A DNA stretch of 64,000 nucleotides from Bisporella sp. PMI_857 (Eukaryota; Ascomycota; Leotiomycetes; Helotiales; Helotiaceae): assembly GCA_021307315.1 (NCBI GenBank), contig JAJSPD010000001.1:620001-684000 (forward strand), read 5' to 3'. The first letter of the stretch is position 1, and every line of letters begins with the position of its first letter. Of this stretch, positions 26,487 through 37,804 are shown in pieces. Below the pieces are notes generated by a model. It had not been told where the DNA came from. It worked only from the letters and a program-made list of their open reading frames with translations, and did not search any database. Made by a program: the position numbers and the translations under genes.

Positions 26487-27312
26487 ATGTCACACAGAGA
26501 CAACTACCGTCAATGGCCCTTTTTGACCAAAGAAGAGTTCGAGCTTGCATGCGCTTACTTTGATCAAAAGTATGTGAGAGCGAAGTTAGGGCCTACACGA
26601 AAACTGTTCAAAATTCGTTCCCGCAGAACCGCTACCACAGGAGTTACTTATATCGAGATCCTTCGACTTCTCAAACTCCCAGAAGAAGACAATGATTTAT
26701 TAGACGCTCTCGAGAAATTGGGCAGAGAAGATGGCATGGAGATGAACGACGTGGAGATGTCAAATGAAGATGCGGACGGAGTAAGTTGGAACCTTTTCTT
26801 GTTCATTATTGTGGTAGTTGATGTTGAGAAGGATGCTCTTCGCGGAGAGGTAAATAATGGCAGTGGGAATGATGACCTTCCCCCCCAATACAGCGAATAC
26901 TCTCATCAGCCATACGTTACATATGAGATTCATCTGCATCCAACATATAGCATGCCTACACTATGGTTCACCTTACATGATCTGCCAATGGGTGAGCCGA
27001 CTTTTGATTTGGACTCTGTCTACCGATATCTTGTTCCATCAGAATACAAGAGCCAGCTACGTACAGTTGGCATGACTGGAGGACTATCAGCTGCAGTAAG
27101 CCATTAATTACATTTTACATGTCTTCTAATACTGATGAGCTTTTCAGCCACACCCATTAACTGACGTACCGGCCTTTTTCATACACCCATGCCAGACCAA
27201 AGAAGCCATGGAGAATTTTGACTGCCCAATAGATTTATATCTCATGATATGGTTAGGCTTGGTGGGCGGCAGTGTTGGGCTGTGGGTCCCACCTGAAATG
27301 GCCCAAGAATAA
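26487..27312 (+). CDS. ATG10: Autophagy E2-like enzyme Atg10
   Basis: Transfers Atg12 from the E1 Atg7 to Atg5 in autophagosome formation. Exons 26487-27095 and 27148-27312 give 257 residues. Family landmarks are YEIHLHPTYSMPTLWFTLHD, DLDSVYRYLVP and the active-site motif FFIHPCQT with the catalytic Cys at about 218, followed by LMIWLGLVGG. The junction (SAA then PHPLTDVP) is in phase. Odd: residues 99-114 (starting VSWNLFLFII) are hydrophobic and begin with a perfect GTAAGT donor at 26781. The 48 nt 26781-26828 could be an in-frame intron ending in GAG's AG; removal would give 241 residues. The intron-free reading is kept as default. The gene converges on the snRNP gene, 213 bp apart. Confidence 0.9.
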
Positions 27313-27525
27313 GGTCAGGCTCCATAAGTTTAGACAACACAATAGGATCAATTCTTACACAGAAAATTATGATCTGTCCATATTCTAAAATCGCTTTCAA
27401 GATATACCACGGCATCCATTGAGCCCGTAAACTTTTGTCGGCTTGGGTGGCGCCATCAATTGCAAATATTTCCCCCCGTAGCCCTTTGCCCCAAACGCCC
27501 AACTCCTAGTCTTGATGAATTGAGC

Positions 27526-28257
27526 TTATTCATCATCATCGCTGTCCTCTTCCATGGCAACATCGCCTTCACTATCTTCTTCCTCTTCTTCCTCTTCTCG
27601 CCGCCTCTTTTGACCTGCTATGCTTGTCGTTGGACTGCGAGCATCCTCCATAGTTACGTCTGCTGCAGGAGGCATCAGTGATCCAAGAGCAGATGCCGTT
27701 GTATTTGAAGCAGATGGCGGCGCGTTGAAAATGCTCTGCTGCAGTTCTGTGGCAGTGACCTCTCCGGCAGCGGCAGAAGGCATACGAAACGTTCCATCCA
27801 GTTTTGCTATCGAATCAGACTTCGTTTTCGCGTATGCTATCTTCTAGAGTATTGAGTTAGTATGAAAATAGGATCTAGTTTTTGGCAGTAACAGACGCAC
27901 CAACTCTTTCCCGAAGAACTCGAATCCCTGTAACGCCCTCATGGCCTGCGTTGAGGTCTGAATATCCCGAAATACAACGTGAGCTTGACCACTCATCTTC
28001 TGCGTTTTCAGTGCAACAACGTCAATGACTGGTCCATAGGTTGAGAACAAGCTGTAGAGTGAGATGCGCAGATCCGTCTTCTGAAATTTAGAACTTGGTA
28101 AGTTGGTAATATACAATCTTCTAACATTAGCTGTTTGGTTTAGTAATTGGGAGGGGACTGTAACTTGCGTTTGATTTGGAGGATAGGTAGGAGTTTTTGT
28201 TGCAACTTTAGTTCCTGTTCCTGGAGCCCCAGCCCCTCTGTTCACAATATTCGCCAT
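27526..28257 (-). CDS. U2 snRNP B''/U1A-type RRM protein
   Basis: A spliceosomal RNA-binding protein of the U1A/U2B'' family, probably the U2 snRNP B'' subunit. Exons 28257-27901 and 27843-27526 (minus strand) give 224 residues. One RRM spans about residues 48-125, with RNP2 LYITNLP and RNP1-like GQAHVVF, and the family tail GKELKIAYAKTKSD rebuilt across the junction. No second RRM is present; it is replaced by an acidic, low-complexity tail (KKRRRE followed by a Glu/Asp run). A single RRM argues for U2B'' (Msl1-like) rather than a two-RRM U1A. The 28258-28547 gap is a shared divergent promoter with ARPC1. Confidence 0.88.
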
Positions 28258-28547
28258 AATCTTCGTGGCGGCTAGCAGATATAAGACGTTTGTAAAGATG
28301 TACTTCACTGAACCCTACAAAGTTGACTTCTGCAGATAGGCTACGGTCCAAATTATTTAATGAAAGGCTGAACTTTCTAGATCAAGCTTAGCGTGTTACC
28401 ACCAGCCACAGGGCAGGTCGAGACAGTTACAACCCCACCATGAGGTAGGTTAGCCTCGTCATCTTGACTTCGCAACATACCAACAAACGCATTAAACACA
28501 TATATCCTCTGATAGTAGAGAGCTCCTCCTATCAGAAGTAATAAATA

Positions 28548-29924
28548 ATGGCTCCTCCTGAGGTATGTCCTTCTTTACTATGTTAAATGTATCAAGACTT
28601 ATCATTGACTGCTACTAGGTGCACCACCTTTTCCATGCCCCAATAGCGGACCATTCTTTTTCTGCAGATAAACAGACTTTGGCCGTAGCACGAGATACGA
28701 GTGTGGAGCTCTATGGGCGAGAGGGCAATGTGTTTAAGCTCAAGGACGAGCTGAAAGGTCATGACAAGACAGTTACCAGTGTAGACATTGCATTGGAGAG
28801 TGGAAGGATTGTGACCTGCTCCCAGGGTTTGTACTATTATTTGATACTGGAACGCAGTGCGGACTAATAAAATTTCCAGATCGAAATGCTTTAGTTTGGG
28901 AGCCTTCCCCCACTGGGTATAAGCCAACTCTAGTGCTTCTCCGAATAAATCGCGCCGCTACGTTTGTCCGATGGTCACCTTCTGAGACTAAGTTTGCAGT
29001 AGGATCCGGTGCTAGAGTCATTGCTATCTGTTACTTCGAAGAAGAGAATGACTGGTGGGTCTCAAAGCATATCAAGAAGCCCATCCGAAGCACAATCACT
29101 ACTGTGGCATGGCACCCGAATTCCGTACTTTTGGCTGCTGGGTCGACCGATGCACATGCTAGAGTCTTTTCAAGCTTCATCAAAGGCGTGGATGCTAGAC
29201 CAGAACCTGGAGTTTGGGGCGAGAGGCTGCCATTTAACACTGTTTGTGGAGAATATCTCAACAACTCTGCAGGTTGGGTTCATGCTGTCTCCTTCTCACC
29301 GAGTGGAGATGCTCTAGCTTTCGCTGCTCATGACAGCAGTATCACGGTAGTATATCCAAACGGAGCTGACCAACCACCAAAGGCTGTTATCAGTGTTAGT
29401 ACTCAGCTACTTCCTTTCATGAGTCTCATTTGGAACGGCGAGAGTGAGATTATCGCTGCAGGTTATGATTGTGAGGCATATAGATTCAAGGGTAATGAAG
29501 GAGGTTGGCAATTGACTGGCTCATTGGAGTCCAAGGGTCGACCCGGACTTGGAGATGCACGCGAGGAATCTGCTTTCAATATGTTCAAGCAGATGGACCT
29601 CAAGGGGAAAACGAAGGATGATACTAAATTGACGACCGTACATCAAAATACGATTAGCACGGTAAGCGAGCAAGCTCTTTTGCTTTCAAGGTTTGCATAT
29701 TTCAGAATGGACAGGTATTAAGCTTTGTTACATAATGATAGAGTGTCCTCACCAGGAAAATGATTATGGTACGCTGACGAGTATACTAGGTTCGTGTGTA
29801 TGAGGGATCGGCCGGCGCAGTCCGTAAATTCAGCAGTAAGTGATAACTATAAATTTTCAAGAAAAGCCACTAAGATTCTGCAGCAAGTGGGGTGGATGGA
29901 CGGATTGTTATCTGGAGTGCATAG
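28548..29924 (+). CDS. ARC40: Arp2/3 complex subunit 1 (ARPC1, WD40)
   Basis: The WD40 subunit of the Arp2/3 complex, which nucleates branched actin at endocytic patches. Exons 28548-28562 (5 codons), 28619-28826, 28880-29661, 29790-29835 and 29884-29924 give 363 residues, the normal family length. WD-type segments include TSVDIALESGRIVTCSQDRNALVW, TVAWHPNSVLLAAGSTDAHARVF and the ending VRKFSTSGVDGRIVIWSA. The insert KGRPGLGDAREESAFNMFK is the family's characteristic exposed loop. The 128-nt intron 29662-29789 could instead be split by a 9-nt exon (29706-29714, Asn-Gly-Gln). I skip it because direct joining gives the expected TISTVRVYEG without an insertion. Confidence 0.9.
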
Positions 29925-32474
29925 AAATCTAGAAAAGCGTTTGATCTGGCTTTATTTCGCCGTGTATGCAGCGACTTTTCAACCGACTCAGTATGATATA
30001 AAATGCCTTGGAGCGTCTCTCCTTTTCAACTTGTCTCTAGTGTTGTCCAGGTCTATCTTTGTCTCTCTCCCTAAGTATATATTATCTTATTAAGCCCACT
30101 CTCTTAGAATCCCGGTCAGTTCCTATGCCGGAATATATATGGCCAGGATCACAAAAGTACAAAGATTAATCTAAAGTTAGGTTGAGAGCACGGAGGTTTT
30201 TCGGGTTTTCTGTCCGCCGCTCCTGCGTAAAGATTCCAGCTACACAAATTATCCACCTTAGACTTGAAAAATGAAACCAAAAAGAGGAGTGTATTGATTA
30301 ATGTACACAAACATTCAAAGGTAGACTATTGTTCTCAATCATAAAGTATCATTAATGCTACAGCCTGAAGATCGAGCTGACGTGCACTTGTTTATGTGGA
30401 GTTCATATGAATCATATAAGTTCATACATCGTCCTCCCGGGAAGTTCGGGGGATAGTGGGGCCGTACAAAAATTATCCTGAGTAGTAGTATACTCCAATA
30501 CAGCCATTTCTGAAGTATTGATTTCACTTGGAAGAGAAGCTGTACTCATCATTTAAAGAGGAGGTATGCCTAGATATAAAGACCGGTTAACGTGTCAAGA
30601 GAAGTGATAATCGGTCTTCTAAACCTCGTGGAAGCGCATAAATTCCACCTACATCACGCCTTAGGATCCATGATATACAGAGCTGACTTCCTTTAACTAG
30701 GCTCCAGCAGATCATAGAGACTGGATTCAAGGTCTGCATACACTACAACGATAACGTAGTAACATATTTTCCAAACTTCCACTGGTCACGCAGAATCATC
30801 CACCAACCCGCCTGTTCAAAGCTCATGCATAACTACGGTCTCTGACAATACTCTTCATCAATCAGCGACTATCCAAGAAAGTTGTAGCTCTTGGCGCCTC
30901 GCCCTTCTGCTATACCTGCCTCGACCCTCCAGCCATTGAATCCACTCTTCTCCACGCACCCTCCAGGGGTACCATCCACGCTCTGCCCGTTCCCAATTCG
31001 CAAGCCCGATCAATGGACTACATCTGCTTATTGGTAAACTAGGTGGCGCAAAGCAGGAAGATATGCTATTGTGCCTTATCGAGCAAATTCGGATGTTGTT
31101 TGCACGACGAAGGTCTTGTATGTGTGGAGTGAGACGGTAGTTCGCTGCACGGTATGAGAGGGGGTCATGTCGACAGTGACAGATGAGTAGGAGGAACCAT
31201 GGAGATTGCGAGAGGAACGGATAGAGTTGTGAATGGATGGGACGGCGAGGATATGGACGTGAGTATATCCCGCTTTGGCAGAAGTCAGTTGTATGGAAAG
31301 CAAAATCTTCTGCCATTTGTAGGCAGAGGAGAGCGTCTTTATGGTTTTGATGTAGGACATTGCTGCAAGCTGTCCGTTGAAACTGTCGGGACGTTACATT
31401 CATTAACGTTTCATGAATTTCGACAGCATCTTTCCGCTTCATACCTGAACGGGCTTTCAGTCCCAGGCTTTCGAAACGGCAGTTAATTTCTGAACTACAA
31501 CATATCGAATTGTATACCTAGCGTTGAATTTGTGCGATCTAGGAAAGGCGATATTCTTAGCTATATAGCTCAGGATTGCGGCTACGGCTACCTTCCCCTA
31601 CTATTGTTCTTTCTAGCAGACTTCTTCCTGTAATAATATTTTGCTTACCTCAATCAGTCAATCAGTCAATCAATCCGAAGAACAATGCCTGCCTTTCAGA
31701 GCTCGGGGGTAGAATAAGGCAAACTTGGTTATCGCAAGCGCGTGGTAGGAGATCTTGTACATCGAGTCAGATTCTCGCACAAAATACTTATTGAGCAATT
31801 CTACAGTATATTGCCCTTCAAATCCGGCTAGGGGATAGAATTTACCCCTCGTTCAGTGTTATTGCTTTATATACTGTACTCATCTATTTCTGGACAAGCC
31901 AGCCATATCAACAGTTCATTGACTTTGTTTTGCAGATCTGGAGTCTGATTCTTGGAAAGCGGGCTGCATTTCGAGTGGGCGAATCACAGCCACGGATAAA
32001 TTTATAGCAATGTACAGTAAGTGTTGGGAAAGATAAGGAACCGAGGGAACAAAGGCCAGACTCGAACAGGCTCCTCCAATGGTGAACCTTGGGGCTTGGG
32101 GCTGACCCACCGCAATGCGACACTTCATGATCCCCACGCCTCATGCTTTTCTATCTTGACTTCAACCATTTCAGCTCTGCGCGTGCGTACGATTTCATGG
32201 TTTAAGACATAGTTCGTACAGCATGCTGTTGAAAGCATAGACCTAGGGCACAAGAGCGGTCCCAAAGCAGCCCTGTCGCATCTGCGGTGCTCTCCTGCCA
32301 CAAGCCTTGACCTGACTTGTACAACCGCTATAGAACGACTTCTCTCACTACCGGTAATCTAGATCTCACGTCCTCTGAGAACGATCGAAACACTCGCTTC
32401 CTCCAAGCGAGATTGTGTGTGCTGCGCAACCTCGTCCCACAGCATCACAAAGGGCATCGAAATCAGCAGCAGCG
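29925..32474. other. 2.5 kb gap before the amino-acid permease
   Basis: No supported gene. A minus-strand ORF of 194 codons (31442 down to 30858) begins with ATG, but its residue mix is irregular and it has no domain; plus-strand ORFs overlap it. A short tandem TCAATCAG-type repeat lies at about 31650-31674. The last 150 bases look like a promoter/leader for the permease. Confidence 0.5.
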
Positions 32475-34657
32475 ATGGACTACCACCCGTACAATGACAA
32501 GGGAAGTTTCAGGTCCAAAAACTCTTTCGCGCTGTCCCCAGACTACAGCTCCCAACGAGGCGAACCAAGCTATGAAGAAACAACAATATACAAGGAGAGA
32601 TGGCCGCGGTCCATGTACGACAGCTTCAAGAGAGACCCGAATCTGACAGTCACGCCACGGGGTGTTATTGGCGCGAATGGACGGGTGTTTGATCCTGAGA
32701 TCGCGGCAGTCGTGACAGCAACCTCGCCATTGGCAAGGAAATTGAAGAGTCGGCATTTGCAAATGATTGCAATTGGTGGGTCGATCGGGACGGGGCTGTT
32801 TGTCGCAAGCGGGAAGGCACTGTATGTGTTCATTCAACAATGTCTTATCGTAGCGCGAGACATTGTTTTCGGGGGTTTCTCATATACCAGCATACTAATT
32901 TGATATTTAGTGAAGCTGGTGGCCCCGCATCCATACTGATATGTTTCTCCCTCATCGGAGTCATGCTGTATTGTACGGTGCATGCACTCGGCGAGCTGGC
33001 AGTCTTGTTTCCCGTGGCTGGATCCTTCTCTGCATATTCAACTAGGTTCATAGATCCTGCTTGGGGTTTTGCCATGGGCTGGGTGAGACTGCACTTCTCT
33101 GCACAGCGGCGATGATACTAACTTTCCTAGAATTATGCTATGCAGTGGCTAGTCGTACTGCCTTTAGAAATCATAGCTGCGTCTATAACGATCAATTTTT
33201 GGGATGACAAAGGGAAATATGATCATGCGATCTTCGTCACTGTCTTCTTATTTGCCATTATCGTTATCAATCTATTTGGTGTCAAGGGTATGTGGCATTA
33301 TCGACCAAGATTTTTAGCCTTATGAGCAGATCACTCCCAATATTATCCAAGATGTCATAAGGTGACATCACTCTTGAGACTAGATTCCAGCCTCACACTT
33401 TTAAACAGATATGCTAACTCTGATTTTCACTACAGGTTATGGAGAGGCCGAATTCTTCTTCTCAATCATCAAGGTGATTGCCTGCGTTGGATATATGTGA
33501 GTAATCCAGGAATATCCATCCTTCACAGTAACTAATTTCTTTTACAGAATTCTTGGTGTAGTACTGAATTGTGGAGGAGGCGTTAATGGAGAATACGTTG
33601 GCGGAAGATCCTGGAGCAATCCAGGCGCGTTCCACAATGGTTTCAAAGGTGTGTATTACCTCAGGCATCATCTTTCATTGCACGTCTAACCTTATCAGGA
33701 CTATGTAGCGTTTTTGTCACAGCTGCATTCGCTTTTGCTGGAACCGAATTAGTAGGGCTTGCCGCTGCTGAGACGGCCAATCCTCGCAAGTCATTGCCAA
33801 CCGCGGTGAAACAAGTATTTTGGCGTATCTCGCTCTTCTATATCGTGTCACTCACTCTCGTCGGCCTGCTCGTGCCTTATGACGACCCGCGCCTTCTTTC
33901 CGGCGGTAGCGCAAATGCTGCTGCCTCTCCTTTCGTCATCTCAATTCAAAATGCTGGAATTGAGGTCTTGCCGTCAGTTATGAATGTGGTTATTCTGATA
34001 TCAGTCTTATCTGTTGGCAATTCTGCAATATTTGGCTCCTCGCGAACGCTCGCAGCACTCGCAGACCAGGGCCAGGCCCCAAAGATTCTTGGATACATTG
34101 ATCGAAAAGGACGTCCGCTGGTTGCCATTGGCGTTGCCTCAGCGGTAGGCTTTATCGCATTCTCAGCAGACTCCGGAGCTCAGGGGACGGTGTTAGATTG
34201 GATGCTCGCTGCTTCTGGTTTATCATCAATATGCACTTGGGGCTCAATTTGCCTGGCGCATATCCGATTCAGAAGGGCATGGAGGTTACAGGGCCATAGC
34301 CTTGATGAGCTCGCTTTCCAGTCTCAACCAGGCGTCGTCGGGTCATGGATTGGATTTATATTCAATTGCCTTGTTCTTGTTGTCCAGTTCTGGGTTGGAG
34401 CCTGGCCAGTCGGTTATGAGAGGAAGACGTCTGCTCAACAGGTGAATTCTTTTTTCCTTTCGTACTTGGCTTGTCCCATTCTCGTCACATTCTATGTTGG
34501 ATACAAGTTCTGGTTCCGAACACCTTTCATGAGGTGCAAAGACATGGATCTCAAAACTGGTATTCGAGAGCTCAATCTGCCGGAATTGCTGGCAGAGGAG
34601 AGGGCAGAACGTGCCGCATGGCCGAAATGGAAGAAGGCTTACAAAGTGGTTTGTTGA
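32475..34657 (+). CDS. Amino-acid permease (YAT family, APC superfamily)
   Basis: A plasma-membrane proton-coupled amino-acid transporter. Six exons: 32475-32821, 32911-33082, 33131-33287, 33436-33496, 33548-33648 and 33699-34657, giving 598 residues. A hydrophilic cytosolic N terminus of about 95 residues precedes the first transmembrane helix with the family motif HLQMIAIGGSIGTGLFVASG. About twelve hydrophobic segments follow, including LLVPYDDPRLL and the conserved AFAGTELVGLAAAETANPRKS loop. The C terminus is short and charged (AERAAWPKWKKAYKVVC). Every junction keeps phase and rebuilds family sequence (GKALEAGGPASIL, FGVKGYGEAEF). Substrate range cannot be told from sequence; the closest relatives are general or dicarboxylic amino-acid permeases. 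Confidence 0.92.
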
Positions 34658-35436
34658 ACATACTCCTTTGCTTTTACACGATTTTCTTTTTGTATTTGTA
34701 TAGATTCGGAAGGACATTTGAAAGGCAAGATACCCATTACTTGATTTTAGCCAGCGACAGGGGTCGACATATGTATGCTCTAGGAATTGGAGGGAGTTCC
34801 GGGCGGGTATGTCGGAGAATGGAGAAGTAGACTCCAAAGATGGAGGGACATCTTATATTACAGTACAAAATAGTAAATCGAAGGATCTTAGCTCTCTAAT
34901 CCGAGAAGTAAAATGCTTGTTCTTAACACGGTTATTACTCGTTTACTTTATTATATACTTAATGTTTTATTAAATCGTAATACATGGGTATAAATTTACC
35001 CCAAAAAAGGCTGTAAAATATTTTTCATTTTATTAAAAAAAAAGGTTAGTATTAAAAATATCCCAAAAATTAAGTTTTAGCAATTAATGCTAACATCGGC
35101 CTTTTATTTCTAACAGAAGAGCTTAGTATGGCTCATGCAAGAATATATGCAGGCAGGAGTGACTAACCACGCCATTTGCAGCAAGTGTTAGGTAATAGAG
35201 GGGTGCTGTTAATGCACGAAGGGTGGAGAGCTCCATCCCTGTGCGTAAAGATAAGAGTGATGTGAGCCGTGCTCGCCCTTGAGGTTACCCGGAGCGCAAC
35301 TGGGACTTCCGCGGGCTTATTCTTTATGAAGGCTTTTCTTTTTCTTTCTTATTGATTTCATTTCTAGCTCAGGCATTTTCGAATTTATCATCGTTGCTTG
35401 GTTAAGAGCTAAGTTGGTTTCTTGTAAAGTACCAAG
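34658..35436. other. Intergenic region with an AT-rich island
   Basis: Positions about 34920-35100 are strongly AT-rich with long A and T runs, unlike flanking DNA. The island has no ORF or terminal repeats that I can see. It may be a decayed mobile fragment or simply a UTR/spacer. Downstream sequence is the promoter of the phosphatase-like gene. Confidence 0.4.
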
Positions 35437-36944
35437 ATGTATGCCAAAAAACTTCTCCTCCTCTCCTCTCTTGCAACCTTGAGCGCCACTCAGGAGACAG
35501 TACTTGGCGTCTACATCTTCCATCGTCATGGAGATCGCACAGCCAAAGCCCTTCCACCAACCATCCTGACGGATTTGGGATACTATCAGGTCTACACTTC
35601 AGGAGACTATTACCGAAACCGTTATGTCGATGCAAATTCTTCCTCTCCCATTCTTGGGATTAGTCCAGACTTGGTCAAGCTTACACAGTTGAGCGTTGAA
35701 GCACCTTCCGACACCGTTCTCCAAAACTCGGCGGCAGGCTTCCTCCAAGGTTTATATCCTCCCGTGGGATCTGCCCTGGGAACTCAGCAATTGGCCAATG
35801 GAAGTAGTGTTACTGCTCCATTGAATGGATACCAATTGATACCAGTCGCAACCGTTAGCTCCGCATCAACGAGTGCTAATGCTGAAAACCAGGCTTGGCT
35901 TCAGGGCCAGAGTGGTTGCAACAATGCGATTATAAGCTCAAATAACTACTTCTCTTCCGCCGAGTATACGCAGACTCTGGAATCAACGAAAGAATTTTTC
36001 CAGAGTCTCGTGCCTGTTGTCAACCGCACCTTCACTTCCTCATACACCACCTTTAAGAATGCATATTCTGGTAAGTAGCCTTCCATTCCAACTTATAGGC
36101 ACACGATTGCTCAGGATTTTATATATAAGTCTATGACCTCATCAATTGCGCAACAATCCAAAACAGTACAATCCCCTCCTCAGAGCTCCTCACTAGCCCA
36201 ACTCTCTCTGAACTCCACGCCCTCGCTAATCAACATGAGTTTGGGCTTGCCTATAATTCATCTGAGCCCATCCGTGCCGTAGCCGGCGCCACGCTTGCCT
36301 CGCAAATAGTCCAGCAGCTTAACAAGACTATCACGGGCAAGTCCAAGCAGCCCATTGGCATCCAGTTCGGCGCCTACGCTTCCTTCTTGTCCTTCTTCGG
36401 ATTGGCTCAACTCCCCGCTGCTTCTGTGAACTTTACAGGTATCGTGGATTATGCAGCTTCTATGGCATTCGAACTGGTCACGACGGTCAATGCTTCGGCC
36501 AGCTATCCAGCAATAGACGATATCTCCATCCGCTTCCTCTTTGCCAATGGTAGCGCTGCTGCTGCTCCATTAACCGCTTATCCCTTGTTCGGACAACAAG
36601 AAACCACCCTTCCATGGAGCACCTTCGTGGATGAGATGAACAAATTCGCTATCGGAGATCAAGCCAAATGGTGCGCCGCTTGTGGAAATAGCACAGGTGT
36701 TTGTGCCTCTACCACGACTACAGGCTCAGAAAGCTCTTCCACCGCCACTTCAAGTTCAGGATCTGAATCTGGTAGTATGTCGCTTGCCGTTGCGGGGGTA
36801 ATTGGCGCCTTTGTTACTCTAGCAGTTATACTTGGGCTTGAGGCTCTTATTCTGTTGGCTGGTGGGTTCAGGATCGCGAAGAAAAGAAGTGGCGTGTCTT
36901 CATCTCCTGAGACTGGAAATAGCTCATCTGGTGTAAAGGCCTAA
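35437..36944 (+). CDS. Membrane-anchored histidine-phosphatase-like protein
   Basis: Exons 35437-36070 and 36130-36944 give 482 residues. A signal peptide (MYAKKLLLLSSLATLSATQ) is followed at once by the branch-2 histidine phosphatase motif RHGDR (residues 30-34, the phosphohistidine loop). The body carries several N-glycosylation sequons. The segment that in acid phosphatases and phytases holds the C-terminal HD proton-donor pair reads IGIQFGAYASFLSFFG here, with no His-Asp. The C terminus has a Ser/Thr stalk, one hydrophobic segment (VAGVIGAFVTLAVILGLEALILL) and a basic tail KKRSG, so a type I membrane protein is more likely than GPI. The acceptor at 36129 was chosen because it alone gives the conserved AYSVYDLINCATIQN. 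Catalysis is therefore doubtful. Cell-surface location is inferred. Confidence 0.85.
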
Positions 36945-37804
36945 ATGTACCCAGATCTCATGACCCAGAAATGAAAAGTAGACGGTCAAGATATGAGGAT
37001 GTAGGGTACATGTAGCCGGCTCTACACGTCATCAATGGTAATTAATCACGATCTAATGAAATAGCCCTTATTCTAAGCCAGGTGAAAGAAACTACAGTCA
37101 AGAATAGGTCAGAATGAAAGTTTGTAAACCATTGACCTTCTTCTGTAGTCCTGGGAAGAATAAGCTTGAATATGTGAGCGGCCTGAAGATATGAGACGGA
37201 TGCGAGTAGAAAGCTCGGTAACACCCATTTCAGGTGACAGTTTTAAGCTCCCTTCGGTGGTATGCTCTTTTCCTTGACCAGCCTCTCCGGGTGAGAAGCA
37301 AAAGGCCAATGTTCGACGAGGTTATTACCTTTCACCTTTTTGCGTGCTCGTCAATGTTTCATTCATTGTGAAACCATATAAACTCAAATTTTGTACGAAA
37401 ATAAATTGACTTCTAACTTGATTTAAAACGTTCAACGTCAAGATATCCTTTACAATAACAAGATTACATATTAGTAGCTGGCTCTAAAATCTTGGTTCTA
37501 TTTCTCAGCTGGAGAGCCAGCCTCTCAGGGAGTGCTTTATGCGCAGTAGCTTCCTAAGCCTCATAACCACAGTTCGTGTCGCCCCTAATGAAGCTTCTTA
37601 CCATATGTCCAACACAAGAGGCAAATGCCATGATTCAATTCATAAATGACATTGTGGAAACTCTATTTGTGCCACCTACTTCCTTTAGAATTGCCGCCTT
37701 CGCGGTAGTAAGGTATCACGCTATACGAAGGCATACCTTACTTAGTATATACATTGGTGTATTCTACAAATGTTGGAGAAAGAGAAACATGAAAGGTCAA
37801 AAAG
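36945..37804. other. Convergent intergenic region
   Basis: 3' flanks of the phosphatase-like gene and of the GH71 gene. Only short ORFs; nothing recognised. Confidence 0.5.

Noticed and set aside
29706..29714. 9-nt microexon in ARPC1
   Set aside because: Splice-site compatible, but including it inserts three residues into a conserved stretch; direct joining fits the family better.
29730..29785. C/D-box snoRNA in the ARPC1 intron
   Set aside because: ATGATAG and CTGA are present but only about 45 nt apart, too short for a normal C/D snoRNA, and no terminal stem is seen.
30858..31442. 194-codon minus-strand ORF with ATG start
   Set aside because: Irregular composition, no domain, overlapping ORFs on the other strand and no promoter-like context; likely chance.
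31560..31600. TAGCTCAGG resembling a tRNA A box
   Set aside because: No B box or cloverleaf downstream.
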